The notes below the pieces were generated by a model that had not been told where the DNA came from, ran no database searches, and was given only the letters and a program-made list of their open reading frames with translations. From a bacterium (GTDB lineage Bacteria > Desulfobacterota > Anaeroferrophillalia > Anaeroferrophillales > Anaeroferrophillaceae), in NCBI GenBank assembly GCA_029940125.1, contig JAOZRP010000163.1:1-5997 (forward strand): a DNA stretch of 5,997 bases. The letters run 5' to 3'. Positions 1 to 5,820 of the stretch are shown here, in pieces. Numbering within the stretch: position 1 is the stretch's first letter; each line of letters opens with the position of its first letter. A program made the translations under genes and the position numbers.

Positions 1-1782
1 AGTTTTATTAGCGCCATGATGAGCAAGGAGATTGCTGCAACATTGCCGATCATGGCATTTTTCATAGAATGGTTGTTTGTTGAAGACAGTGGATTGCTCA
101 CGGTACTTAAAAAGTATAAAATTATAGTCATATTCTTGTCAATATTGATAATTATTGTAATCAGCTACAAATTTTATCATGGATGGCTACTCGGCGGCTA
201 TGCCAAAAGGCATTTCTCTTTATCAGAACGATTACTGACAGAGTTGAGAATTGTTGCCTCCTACTGCACCTTGTTGTTACTACCTTTACCCAGGTGGATG
301 AATTTAGAGCATGATGTAGCGCTTTCAACTTCCCTGTTTTCTCCTCTGACAACTTTTTTTTCGTTAATTTTTATAACTTCAGCAATTATTATCGCATGGA
401 AATTAAGGGATAAACAACCTCTGATTGCTTTTGGAATATTTTGGTTCTTTATTAATCTTGTGATTGAATCAAGCATTATTCCTTTAGAGTTGAAATTTGA
501 ACATCGTTTATATCTGCCTTCAGCTGGCTTTTATCTCGTTCTGATTTTAGGCCTGTATGAACTTTATCTCTTTTGTTGCGGCAATAATTTTTCACTTGAT
601 AGAATAAAGATATTTGTTTCTGTAGCTGTTATTATTTGCTCTGGTCTATCGTTTCTAACCTATACTCGCAATATGGTTTGGAAAGACTCCGTCAGCTTGT
701 GGCAGGATTGTATATCTAAAGCTCCTGATAAGGCTAGGACGCATAGCAATTTGGCAACTGAGTGGCTGAAAAGGGGAGAAAATGAAAGAGCCTTGGAAGA
801 GGCTGAAAAAGCGATAAACTTGGGTGTTAAAGGCTATGAAGAATATTGGGTTGCCGCTTGTGACATTGTCAAAAGTTTGTCAGATATGGGTAAATATGAA
901 CAGGCTATAAACAAGGGTGAATTTTTACGTGCAAAAGCTCCAGAAGGTGCAAAAAAAAATTCTTATTCGTTGTTTCTTTTCAATTTAGGGGAAGCGTATC
1001 GTGCTAATGGGGAGTTTCAGTCGGCCTTTGATTATTTTTTAAAAGGTTATAAGTTTTGTTGCCGGAATGATTTACCCGAGGCTGTTGGTTTTGAAGAAGC
1101 GATGGCAAGGTCCTTAAAAGTTGGTTTGCAGCAAGGATACCAATTCAATCCTGAAATGAAGATGAACACAGATAATGCAGCTGTTGCTACAGATGAAAAA
1201 ATGGCGCAAATTTTCTTTAATCTCCATGATTTTGATCTAGCCTTAAAATATACTGAAAAAGTTTTGGCACAAAAATTCAAGTCACCGGCTTCCATAGCCA
1301 TGAAAAGGGAAATTGATAAAATATACGTTGCTAATAATGAACAAAGAAATATGGGTACGCTCAAAGAAAAGTATTTTTTCCATCCTTTTGACAGTCAGTT
1401 CCATTTTTTTATGGCATTATGCGTTGTAATTGAAAAATATGATATTCCGGTGAATAGTTTTTTGCGTTATTGTTTGAAACGGGTTGAAATTTTAAATGCT
1501 AGTTCTCCAGATGTTTACCTCGTTAAATCATGGTATTTTTATCAGCGTGGTGAATACAAAAAAGCTTTGGAAATTATAGATCAGGGTATAAGCTTAAATC
1601 CCAAATATTCCCATTTATGGATAAATCGCGGCATTTATGCCTTAGCTGACAATAATAGTGAAGCTTTGGCTGATTTTGACAAAGCATTATCTCTCTATCC
1701 GGGATATCCTCATCGCGAGAAGATTTTAGCAATGCAGGATTTGGCTGAAAAATTGGTTTCCCAAAAAGTATTGATTAATTGA
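1..1782 (+). CDS. TMTC/GT-C-like membrane protein with C-terminal TPRs (5' end outside window)
   Basis: The gene is partial. The first in-frame ATG is at 16, but the frame is open to base 1 (SFISA before MMSKE), and the SFISAMMSKEIAATLP stretch resembles the middle of TMTC-like membrane proteins, where SKE and TLP lie inside the membrane domain. True start and N-terminal half are therefore missing. Counting from the ATG at 16, about six hydrophobic segments lie near residues 5-22, 34-50, 79-90, 108-128, 134-152 and 167-186, with another at 197-215. The family-typical FEHRLYLPSAGF (161-172) is followed by RNMVWKDSVSLW (218-229) and TPR-like helices at about 241-274, 275-308, 317-349, 395-420, 499-531 and 533-565. 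In this family the membrane part is a GT-C fold that uses polyprenyl-phosphate sugars on the outer face of the membrane, and the TPRs bind protein. The catalytic acidic loop would lie in the missing part, so activity cannot be confirmed. The pilin gene follows after 24 bases, suggesting co-transcription and a possible pilin-modifying role (inference). The gene is AT-rich (19 of 60 bases G+C at 601-660). Confidence 0.82.
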   Translation, partial: SFISAMMSKEIAATLPIMAFFIEWLFVEDSGLLTVLKKYKIIVIFLSILIIIVISYKFYHGWLLGGYAKRHFSLSERLLTELRIVASYCTLLLLPLPRWMNLEHDVALSTSLFSPLTTFFSLIFITSAIIIAWKLRDKQPLIAFGIFWFFINLVIESSIIPLELKFEHRLYLPSAGFYLVLILGLYELYLFCCGNNFSLDRIKIFVSVAVIICSGLSFLTYTRNMVWKDSVSLWQDCISKAPDKARTHSNLATEWLKRGENERALEEAEKAINLGVKGYEEYWVAACDIVKSLSDMGKYEQAINKGEFLRAKAPEGAKKNSYSLFLFNLGEAYRANGEFQSAFDYFLKGYKFCCRNDLPEAVGFEEAMARSLKVGLQQGYQFNPEMKMNTDNAAVATDEKMAQIFFNLHDFDLALKYTEKVLAQKFKSPASIAMKREIDKIYVANNEQRNMGTLKEKYFFHPFDSQFHFFMALCVVIEKYDIPVNSFLRYCLKRVEILNASSPDVYLVKSWYFYQRGEYKKALEIIDQGISLNPKYSHLWINRGIYALADNNSEALADFDKALSLYPGYPHREKILAMQDLAEKLVSQKVLIN

Positions 1783-1806
1783 AGTTACTAAAACAAGGGG
1801 GAAAGA

Positions 1807-2286
1807 ATGAAAAGTTTAATTTTTCAGCAAGAAAAAAATATCTTTCATTTTAAAAGTAATGGTGGTTTTACTCTGGTAGAATTGATGATAACTGTTGCCA
1901 TTTTGGCGGTTTTGGCGGTAGTTGCTATTCCAGCGTACCAAAATTACATCAACCGTGCCAAACAATCAGACGCCATAATCGGTTTGAAGGCGGCCCAAAT
2001 GGCTCAAGAGCAGTTTTTCAGTGAAAACAACCGTTATGCCAATACCATTGATATCCTGCCGGGATTTAATGATGCTGGGGCGGCTGACAATAGTTATACC
2101 AAGGGGGACTATACGTTGTCGGTAGCCAATGCCAGCACTGCTCCGGCTTTTTCCCTGGCGGCCCAGGCCGTCATTGGCGGCAGTACTGATCGGTGGACTA
2201 TCAGCAACACTAATATCAATCCGGTAGCTGATCCTTCTATGCCGGGGTTGCCAGGTTATTCGGTGTTCCGTTGGATATTTGAGTAG
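1807..2286 (+). CDS. type IV prepilin (PilA/PilE-like)
   Basis: This is a 159-residue precursor of a type IV pilus subunit, processed by prepilin peptidase and assembled at the inner membrane. The leader is 20 residues, ends in SNGG and is cut before FTLVELMITV. Phe +1 and Glu +5 of the mature protein are present, followed by the hydrophobic N-terminal helix (21-43) and IPAYQNYINRAKQSDA, as in PilE-like pilins. The middle matches the PilE/ComP pattern of QEQFFSENNRYA (68-79) and GDYTLSV (100-106). There is no cysteine anywhere, so the usual C-terminal disulfide loop is absent. An Ala/Ser/Thr/Pro-rich stretch, SVANASTAPAFS, lies at 105-116. The ATG is supported by a strong AAGGGGG site at 1795-1801 with a 5-base gap. 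The gene sits 24 bases after the membrane TPR gene and is followed by an intrinsic terminator. Its body is more GC-rich (35 of 60 bases at 2101-2160) than the gene before it. Major or minor pilin status cannot be decided from sequence. Confidence 0.93.
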   Translation: MKSLIFQQEKNIFHFKSNGGFTLVELMITVAILAVLAVVAIPAYQNYINRAKQSDAIIGLKAAQMAQEQFFSENNRYANTIDILPGFNDAGAADNSYTKGDYTLSVANASTAPAFSLAAQAVIGGSTDRWTISNTNINPVADPSMPGLPGYSVFRWIFE

Positions 2287-2307
2287 CCCCCCTTTTTTTT
2301 GTTTCTT

Positions 2308-2348
2308 GAAAGGCTCCTGGCAAGTTGTTTCTAGGAGCCTTTTCTTTT
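2308..2348 (+). terminator. intrinsic terminator after the pilin gene
   Basis: A perfect 10-bp stem (AAAGGCTCCT at 2309-2318 with AGGAGCCTTT at 2333-2342) is extended inside by a G-U and a G-C pair, has a loop of about 10 bases, and runs into TTTTCTTTT. It starts 22 bases after the pilin stop and should end the membrane-TPR/pilin transcript. A C6T8 run immediately after the stop (2287-2300) adds a second T-rich stretch before it. Confidence 0.85.
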
Positions 2349-2367
2349 GCTTTTCAAGTTTTCCTCC

Positions 2368-2396
2368 TTGACTGTCGAACAAGTTGATGTGATAGG
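2368..2396 (+). promoter_or_regulatory. candidate sigma-70-type promoter for the GT2 gene
   Basis: TTGACT (2368-2373) matches the -35 consensus at five of six positions and is followed after 17 bases by GATAGG (2391-2396), a poor -10 that is helped by an extended TG at 2388-2389. Transcription would begin near 2403 and give a leader of about 44 bases. The position, just after the pilin terminator and before the GT2 gene, is what a separate transcription unit would need. The weak -10 keeps this tentative. Confidence 0.42.
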
Positions 2397-2411
2397 TAGA
2401 AAATCAGGGTA

Positions 2412-2440
2412 AACCTCCCAAAAAATAATTGATAGAGGTT
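2412..2440 (+). promoter_or_regulatory. leader inverted repeat covering the GT2 ribosome-binding site
   Basis: AACCTC (2412-2417) is perfectly complementary to GAGGTT (2435-2440), separated by 17 mostly A/T bases. The right arm overlaps the AGAGG Shine-Dalgarno site (2434-2438) used by the GTG start at 2447, so pairing would hide the site. The stem is only six base pairs and may be chance. Confidence 0.25.
2434..2438 (+). promoter_or_regulatory. ribosome-binding site that decides the GT2 start
   Basis: AGAGG lies eight bases before GTG at 2447. The alternative in-frame TTG at 2429 would add six residues (MIEVVD) but is preceded only by an A-rich run without a Shine-Dalgarno-like sequence, and it lies upstream of this site. 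The GTG start also gives the usual N-terminus for the family, with the first beta strand starting at residue 4. Confidence 0.6.
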
Positions 2441-2446
2441 GTTGAC

Positions 2447-3301
2447 GTGGAAAAGCTTTCATTCGTGATTCCAGCCTATAATGAGGGAAAAAGTATTGCT
2501 TCAGTGGTTACGCAGCTGACGGACAAATTTCCGGAAGCGGAAATCTTGGTGGTTAATGATGGTTCCGACGATAATACCAAGGATGAAGCGATAAAAGCAG
2601 GAGCCCTGGTTTATTCCCACCCCCATTGCATGGGGAATGGTGCTTCCGTTAAGGATGGTATTCGTTATTGTTCAGGGGAGATTATTGTCTTGATGGATGC
2701 CGATGGACAGCACAAGCCGGAAGACGCGGAAAGGTTGCTTAAATATATCACCTCATACAATATGGTGGTTGGGGCGCGGACAAGCAGCTCAAAAACCGTC
2801 TGGTATCGTGATCTTGCCAATACCATTTATAATCGTTTGGCTTCCTATATGACCGGCTTCAAAATTGAAGATTTAACCTCAGGCTTCCGTGTCTTCAGAA
2901 AAAGTGAAGTGTCTCAATATTTGTATCTGTTCCCGAATGGATTCTCTTACCCGACGACCGTAACCATGGCTTATCTGCGTAGTGGTCGGTCGGTGCGTTA
3001 TGTTCCCATCGAAACTGAATTGAGGGCCGGAAAGAGTAAAATAAAATTGGTCAAGGATGGGTCCAAGTTCCTCTTGGTGATTATGAGGATCGCGACGCTT
3101 TATTCCCCACTGAAAATTTTTATGCCGACAAGCTTTGTTTTCTTTTCCTTGGGAATGATTTGGTATCTTTACTCTTATTTTATTTGCAATGCCGGTTTCC
3201 CGAAGATGTCTCTTTTGCTTTTTATGACCTCTGTAATTGTTTTTATGCAGGGTCTGCTGTCGGAACAGATCTGTCAGATGAGATATGATAAAACGGGATG
3301 A
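2447..3301 (+). CDS. family 2 glycosyltransferase, DPM1-like polyprenyl-phosphate sugar synthase
   Basis: This 284-residue protein (GTG start) has a cytoplasmic GT-A domain followed by two membrane segments. Visible signatures are FVIPAYNEG (6-14), the nucleotide-binding NDGSDD (37-42), the metal-binding DADGQH (84-89), DLTSGFRVF (142-150) and RAGKSK (193-198), which corresponds to the R-x-G-x-SK motif of dolichol-phosphate-mannose synthase-like enzymes. Hydrophobic segments lie at about 224-246 and 253-271. The family transfers a sugar from a nucleotide-sugar donor to a polyprenyl phosphate at the inner membrane; which sugar cannot be read from the sequence. A lipid-linked sugar of this kind is the donor that GT-C membrane transferases use, so it may serve the membrane-TPR protein upstream (inference). 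It has its own candidate promoter and follows the pilin terminator, so it need not share a transcript with the pilin. The next gene is convergent. A longer TTG start at 2429 is possible but less likely. Confidence 0.88.
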   Translation: MEKLSFVIPAYNEGKSIASVVTQLTDKFPEAEILVVNDGSDDNTKDEAIKAGALVYSHPHCMGNGASVKDGIRYCSGEIIVLMDADGQHKPEDAERLLKYITSYNMVVGARTSSSKTVWYRDLANTIYNRLASYMTGFKIEDLTSGFRVFRKSEVSQYLYLFPNGFSYPTTVTMAYLRSGRSVRYVPIETELRAGKSKIKLVKDGSKFLLVIMRIATLYSPLKIFMPTSFVFFSLGMIWYLYSYFICNAGFPKMSLLLFMTSVIVFMQGLLSEQICQMRYDKTG

Positions 3302-3334
3302 GAAAACCAGACATGTTGTCTACCCGTGTTTTAT
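3288..3334. terminator. probable bidirectional terminator between convergent genes
   Basis: TAAAACGGG (3289-3297) pairs with CCCG-TG-TTTTA (3323-3333), with a two-base bulge. The loop contains a second small hairpin, AGACA-TGT-TGTCT (3309-3321). On the plus strand the structure ends in TTTTATTT and on the minus strand in CCCGTTTTATC, so both strands have a GC stem base followed by T. It spans the stop codons of the GT2 (3299-3301) and the sulfotransferase (3331-3333), which are 29 bases apart. The short stem and bulge make its strength uncertain. Confidence 0.5.
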
Positions 3335-4248
3335 TTCAGCCAATGCGACAAATCACGATTAATCAGATCTTGAAGTAACAGAATGTCATCCCTGAAAAAA
3401 TCTTTTAAATACTCTTTAGCTTCCAAGGGAATTGGTTTTTTCTCCAAATTTTTCTTTTGCAATTTATTAACTATTCTTTTTCTTTTTTCTATGTCAGGAA
3501 CCAAAAAATTTGCCACTGGCTTTAAAATTCTCCTAGGGATATTGTCTTGCAATAGAAATTTTTGCAGAATCTTATTTTTGGGAATGCCGGAAACATTGAA
3601 TTGCTCGGAAATGCTGGCGGGAACAAAAGTATCATCTACCCCAAGGAACCGACAGATATCCTGAACAACTGCCAGAGCATCTTCTTTCAAATCGTCAAAG
3701 AGGTATATTTTAACCTGGTCAAAACTCTCGAGATAGGCTTTGACCTGTTTGTAATAAAGCCCAACATCTTTATAAAACCAGATGAATTCCCAATTTGCAT
3801 TTTTACGACTTTCTTCCCTAGCCAGAGCATCCATAAAGCAAAGGGGCTCTCTGGTGTCTCGTATCAAATGAACATATGCTGAATAGGCGCGCTCGATGGG
3901 ATTTCTCAGTATAATTAAAATTCGGGGATTTCCAAGATATGTTTTGATAATATCAACTGATTTTTCATAATAATACAAATTGTCGGCGCTAGCTTCACCA
4001 ATTACAGCAGCATTATCAGAACCAGAAAATAAACTTGTATATTCAGGAAATTTTTTTATTATATTTTCTTCTACAAGTTCATCTCCTGGACCCTTAAAAG
4101 GATATTCTACTATATGCGAAGTTATAAATTTGGGCTCTTTTATAGTTGGTAGGAATATCTCAGGATGCTCTTTCAAATAGTGATACAAAGATGTTGTGCC
4201 TGCCTTGGCGGCGCCGACAATCAGAAAATCAGGCAATTTGGTTTTCAA
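3331..4248 (-). CDS. PAPS-dependent sulfotransferase, heparan N-sulfotransferase-like
   Basis: This 305-residue cytosolic-type sulfotransferase should move a sulfuryl group from PAPS to a hydroxyl or amino group, usually on a glycan. The 5'-phosphosulfate-binding loop is VGAAKAGTTSLYHYL (11-25) with Lys15 as the expected key residue. The 3'-phosphate-binding motif is LRNPIERAYSAY (114-125) with Arg115 and Ser123. GEASADNLYY (84-93) and the GLYYKQVKAYLESF (163-176) segment fit the same family, and the full length is normal for it. There is no signal peptide or membrane segment. The start is TTG, supported by GGAGGAG just upstream; its TTGA overlaps the flippase stop by four bases, indicating translational coupling. 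Base use is very uneven: 13 of 60 bases are G+C at 4021-4080, while 3841-3900 is about half G+C. The acceptor is unknown; a flippase-exported surface glycan or a lipid-linked precursor is the natural guess from context. Confidence 0.9.
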   Translation of the reverse strand: MKTKLPDFLIVGAAKAGTTSLYHYLKEHPEIFLPTIKEPKFITSHIVEYPFKGPGDELVEENIIKKFPEYTSLFSGSDNAAVIGEASADNLYYYEKSVDIIKTYLGNPRILIILRNPIERAYSAYVHLIRDTREPLCFMDALAREESRKNANWEFIWFYKDVGLYYKQVKAYLESFDQVKIYLFDDLKEDALAVVQDICRFLGVDDTFVPASISEQFNVSGIPKNKILQKFLLQDNIPRRILKPVANFLVPDIEKRKRIVNKLQKKNLEKKPIPLEAKEYLKDFFRDDILLLQDLINRDLSHWLK

Positions 4249-5567
4249 TGCGCTCCTCCCAACCTCGGTATATAGGAAATAAAAAATCCGAATCTTTTTT
4301 TAATGGCAACAGCAGCCATGATATTCCATGTCGCGATACTTATCATGCTGGCAAACGCGGCCCCATTGATTCCAAAATGGGGAATCAGGAGAAAATTCAG
4401 CATAATATTAAGTACGGCCCCGAACATTACGATATACTGGAAGACCTTCTGGTGCCCGGTCATGTCCAGAAAATACCCCACTGAACCAGCGGCTGAGTTT
4501 ACAAACTGTCCGCCAATCAGAAAAAACAGCGCTGTCCGGCCCGAAACAAAATCTTTGCCAAACAAGGCCAGAATATAATTACCGAAAAACAGATAGATTA
4601 CAATAATTGGCAAGGTTGCGTAAAATATCAGCCTGGCACAATTGCGGGCCACCATTTTCAGCTCGTCGAGCTTGCCGGCATGGAACAACTGGGAAAATTT
4701 TGGCGCCAGCATGGCGTTGACCGAAACCAGTATAAAACTTGTCAGCAGGGCAAGTTTCAGGGCGACGTTATAAACCCCAACTTCACGTGCAGAGGTCATG
4801 GCGCCAAGCATAATGATGTCGGTCCGGCCTATCACCAGGTGCATTACCGAGGTAAGAAACATGGGGAACGACAATACAAAAATTTCGCGTGTTGTTATCT
4901 TGGGCTTTCCCTGTTTGGCGAGCCTGAACGGGCTGTGGACCAGCCAAAAAAGAACCGGAGTCATAATGGCAGTTACGCAAAAAGGGATGTAAACCGGATT
5001 ATACCGATGATAAAATAAAAATGTTGCCAACAGTAGCAGCGTTACATTCACCAAGGCTGCCAACCACTGAACAAGTGCGTATCTTTTTTTGCATTGAAGT
5101 GCCCGTAAAGTCTCGCTGTTCAGAGAATTTACGGCCATAAGGGGGATAAAGATTGCCGCTATTGTAAAAAAAGATCGCAGAATCTCCAGGTTGAAAAGTG
5201 AGATCGCAATCCATGGACTTGCCAGGAACACACAAACACCGTATAGAGCGGACAATAATAAAACCGTATAAAGGACTTTTTTATATACCGACCAAGCATC
5301 ATCTATGGAATACTTTTCAATGTATTCAGGAATAAGCCTCAGGATCGCGGTATTCATTCCCATGGAGCCAAAGATTAAAACAATGGCTACAACCGAATTG
5401 ATTATGGCAACGATTCCCATGACATCAGGGCCATAATATCTGGCAATAATCAGGCTGGAAATAACTCCCAGGCCTGTAGCCATGATCTTGCCGGATAAGA
5501 TTAAGCCGCTTCCTTTGATTATCTCCTTGAAATGAATGTTTTCAGTTTTGAAAGATGACTGCATCAT
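4245..5567 (-). CDS. Wzx-like polysaccharide flippase (MOP/MATE superfamily)
   Basis: This 440-residue, highly hydrophobic protein has about twelve membrane segments and is a normal length for oligosaccharide flippases, which move undecaprenyl- or polyprenyl-linked glycans across the inner membrane. Family-like stretches are KGSGLILSGKI (18-28), LIIARYYGPDVMG (39-51) after the first helix, RTDIIMLGAMTSAREVGVYN (248-267) at the start of the second half, and GINGAAFAS (399-407) near the end. ATG at 5567 is followed at once by a second ATG at 5564, and neither has a clear Shine-Dalgarno site. A weak promoter-like pair (TTGGTA, 17 bases, AATGAT) ends six bases before 5567, so a very short leader is possible. 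It overlaps the sulfotransferase by four bases and is the first gene of that two-gene unit within the window. No polymerase, ligase or initiating transferase is visible beside it, so the cargo is unknown. Confidence 0.88.
   Translation of the reverse strand: MMQSSFKTENIHFKEIIKGSGLILSGKIMATGLGVISSLIIARYYGPDVMGIVAIINSVVAIVLIFGSMGMNTAILRLIPEYIEKYSIDDAWSVYKKVLYTVLLLSALYGVCVFLASPWIAISLFNLEILRSFFTIAAIFIPLMAVNSLNSETLRALQCKKRYALVQWLAALVNVTLLLLATFLFYHRYNPVYIPFCVTAIMTPVLFWLVHSPFRLAKQGKPKITTREIFVLSFPMFLTSVMHLVIGRTDIIMLGAMTSAREVGVYNVALKLALLTSFILVSVNAMLAPKFSQLFHAGKLDELKMVARNCARLIFYATLPIIVIYLFFGNYILALFGKDFVSGRTALFFLIGGQFVNSAAGSVGYFLDMTGHQKVFQYIVMFGAVLNIMLNFLLIPHFGINGAAFASMISIATWNIMAAVAIKKRFGFFISYIPRLGGAH
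4253..4259 (-). promoter_or_regulatory. ribosome-binding site for the TTG start of the sulfotransferase
   Basis: Read on the minus strand, GGAGGAG lies four bases before TTG at 4248. It is inside the last codons of the flippase gene (Gly-Gly-Ala-His-stop). The strong site outweighs the rare start codon, and no in-frame ATG or GTG lies in a better position ahead of the conserved PAPS loop. Ribosomes finishing the flippase could restart here. Confidence 0.75.
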
Positions 5568-5615
5568 ATTTTAATCATTCATTTTTTTTGGAAGATTACC
5601 AAAACTCTTTGCAGA

Positions 5616-5639
5616 ATGCCCCGGGGCTTGCCCCGGGGA
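5616..5639 (+). repeat. GC-rich hairpin repeat, copy 1
   Basis: This 24-base unit reads ATG, then CCCCGGGG, CTTG, CCCCGGGG and A. The two self-complementary octamers (5619-5626 and 5631-5638) pair with each other to give an eight-base-pair stem with a CTTG loop. It matches copy 2 (5821-5844) at 23 of 24 positions in the same orientation. There is no T-run after it on either strand, so it does not look like a terminator. It lies about 50 bases upstream of the flippase start. Confidence 0.75.
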
Positions 5640-5646
5640 TGAATGC

Positions 5647-5711
5647 ATGCCTTGCCGAGGGGGTTATAAGGGGGAGCGGAGCGTCCCCCTTATCCGCCTA
5701 GGCCGCGGCAT
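5647..5711 (+). repeat. compound palindrome with a 10-bp inner stem
   Basis: ATAAGGGGGA (5666-5675) is perfectly complementary to TCCCCCTTAT (5684-5693) around the eight-base loop GCGGAGCG. Outer bases ATGCC (5647-5651) and GGCAT (5707-5711) are also complementary, with imperfect pairing between, so the whole may fold into one long hairpin. A short T-run (5714-5718) follows on the plus strand, but no plus-strand gene ends here. Confidence 0.6.
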
Positions 5712-5739
5712 TGTTTTTGGATAGTCGAGATTTTATAAT
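5711..5739 (+). promoter_or_regulatory. candidate rightward promoter within the repeat region
   Basis: TTGTTT (5711-5716) and a perfect TATAAT (5734-5739) are separated by exactly 17 bases. The -35 matches consensus at only three positions, and the stretch is AT-rich, so a chance match is possible. A transcript starting near 5746 would contain the hairpins at 5793-5816 and 5821-5844 but no gene within the window. Confidence 0.3.
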
Positions 5740-5792
5740 TGATGATATTGTTGCAAAATTTTTTCAGTATTACAGATATTAGGCAAAGGCCT

Positions 5793-5816
5793 GCGCAACT
5801 TAAACTAAAGTTGCGC
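5793..5816 (+). repeat. 9-bp inverted repeat hairpin
   Basis: GCGCAACTT (5793-5801) and AAGTTGCGC (5808-5816) are perfect complements around the six-base loop AAACTA. It lies four bases before the second GC-rich hairpin repeat. No T-tract follows, so termination is unlikely. It may be part of the same repeat family or of a small structured RNA. Confidence 0.6.
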
Positions 5817-5820
5817 TAAG

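Noticed and set aside
1264..1279. TGGCAC followed by TTCA, resembling a sigma-54 promoter
   Set aside because: The -12 GC is absent, and it lies more than 500 bases upstream of the pilin, inside coding sequence.
1047..1364. 105-codon open frame on the minus strand inside the membrane-TPR gene
   Set aside because: It lies entirely opposite a gene with clear TPR and TMTC-like signatures, has no ribosome-binding site that I can see and resembles no protein family I know.
1966..2382. 138-codon open frame on the minus strand opposite the pilin
   Set aside because: It runs through the pilin gene and its terminator hairpin and has a basic, low-information composition; it is a shadow of the GC-rich pilin codons.
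2429..2446. Upstream TTG start giving a 290-residue GT2
   Set aside because: No Shine-Dalgarno sequence precedes it, while AGAGG is well placed for the in-frame GTG at 2447. The extra six residues are outside the conserved domain.
4680..5018. 112-codon open frame on the plus strand inside the flippase gene
   Set aside because: The opposite strand encodes an intact twelve-helix flippase. This frame is rich in His, Gln and Asn, with no hydrophobic core or motif.
5574..5602. Minus-strand promoter TTGGTA, 17 bases, AATGAT before the flippase
   Set aside because: Both boxes match consensus at only four of six positions, and the predicted start would fall at the flippase ATG itself. It is too weak to list as a feature, though a leaderless transcript is not excluded.
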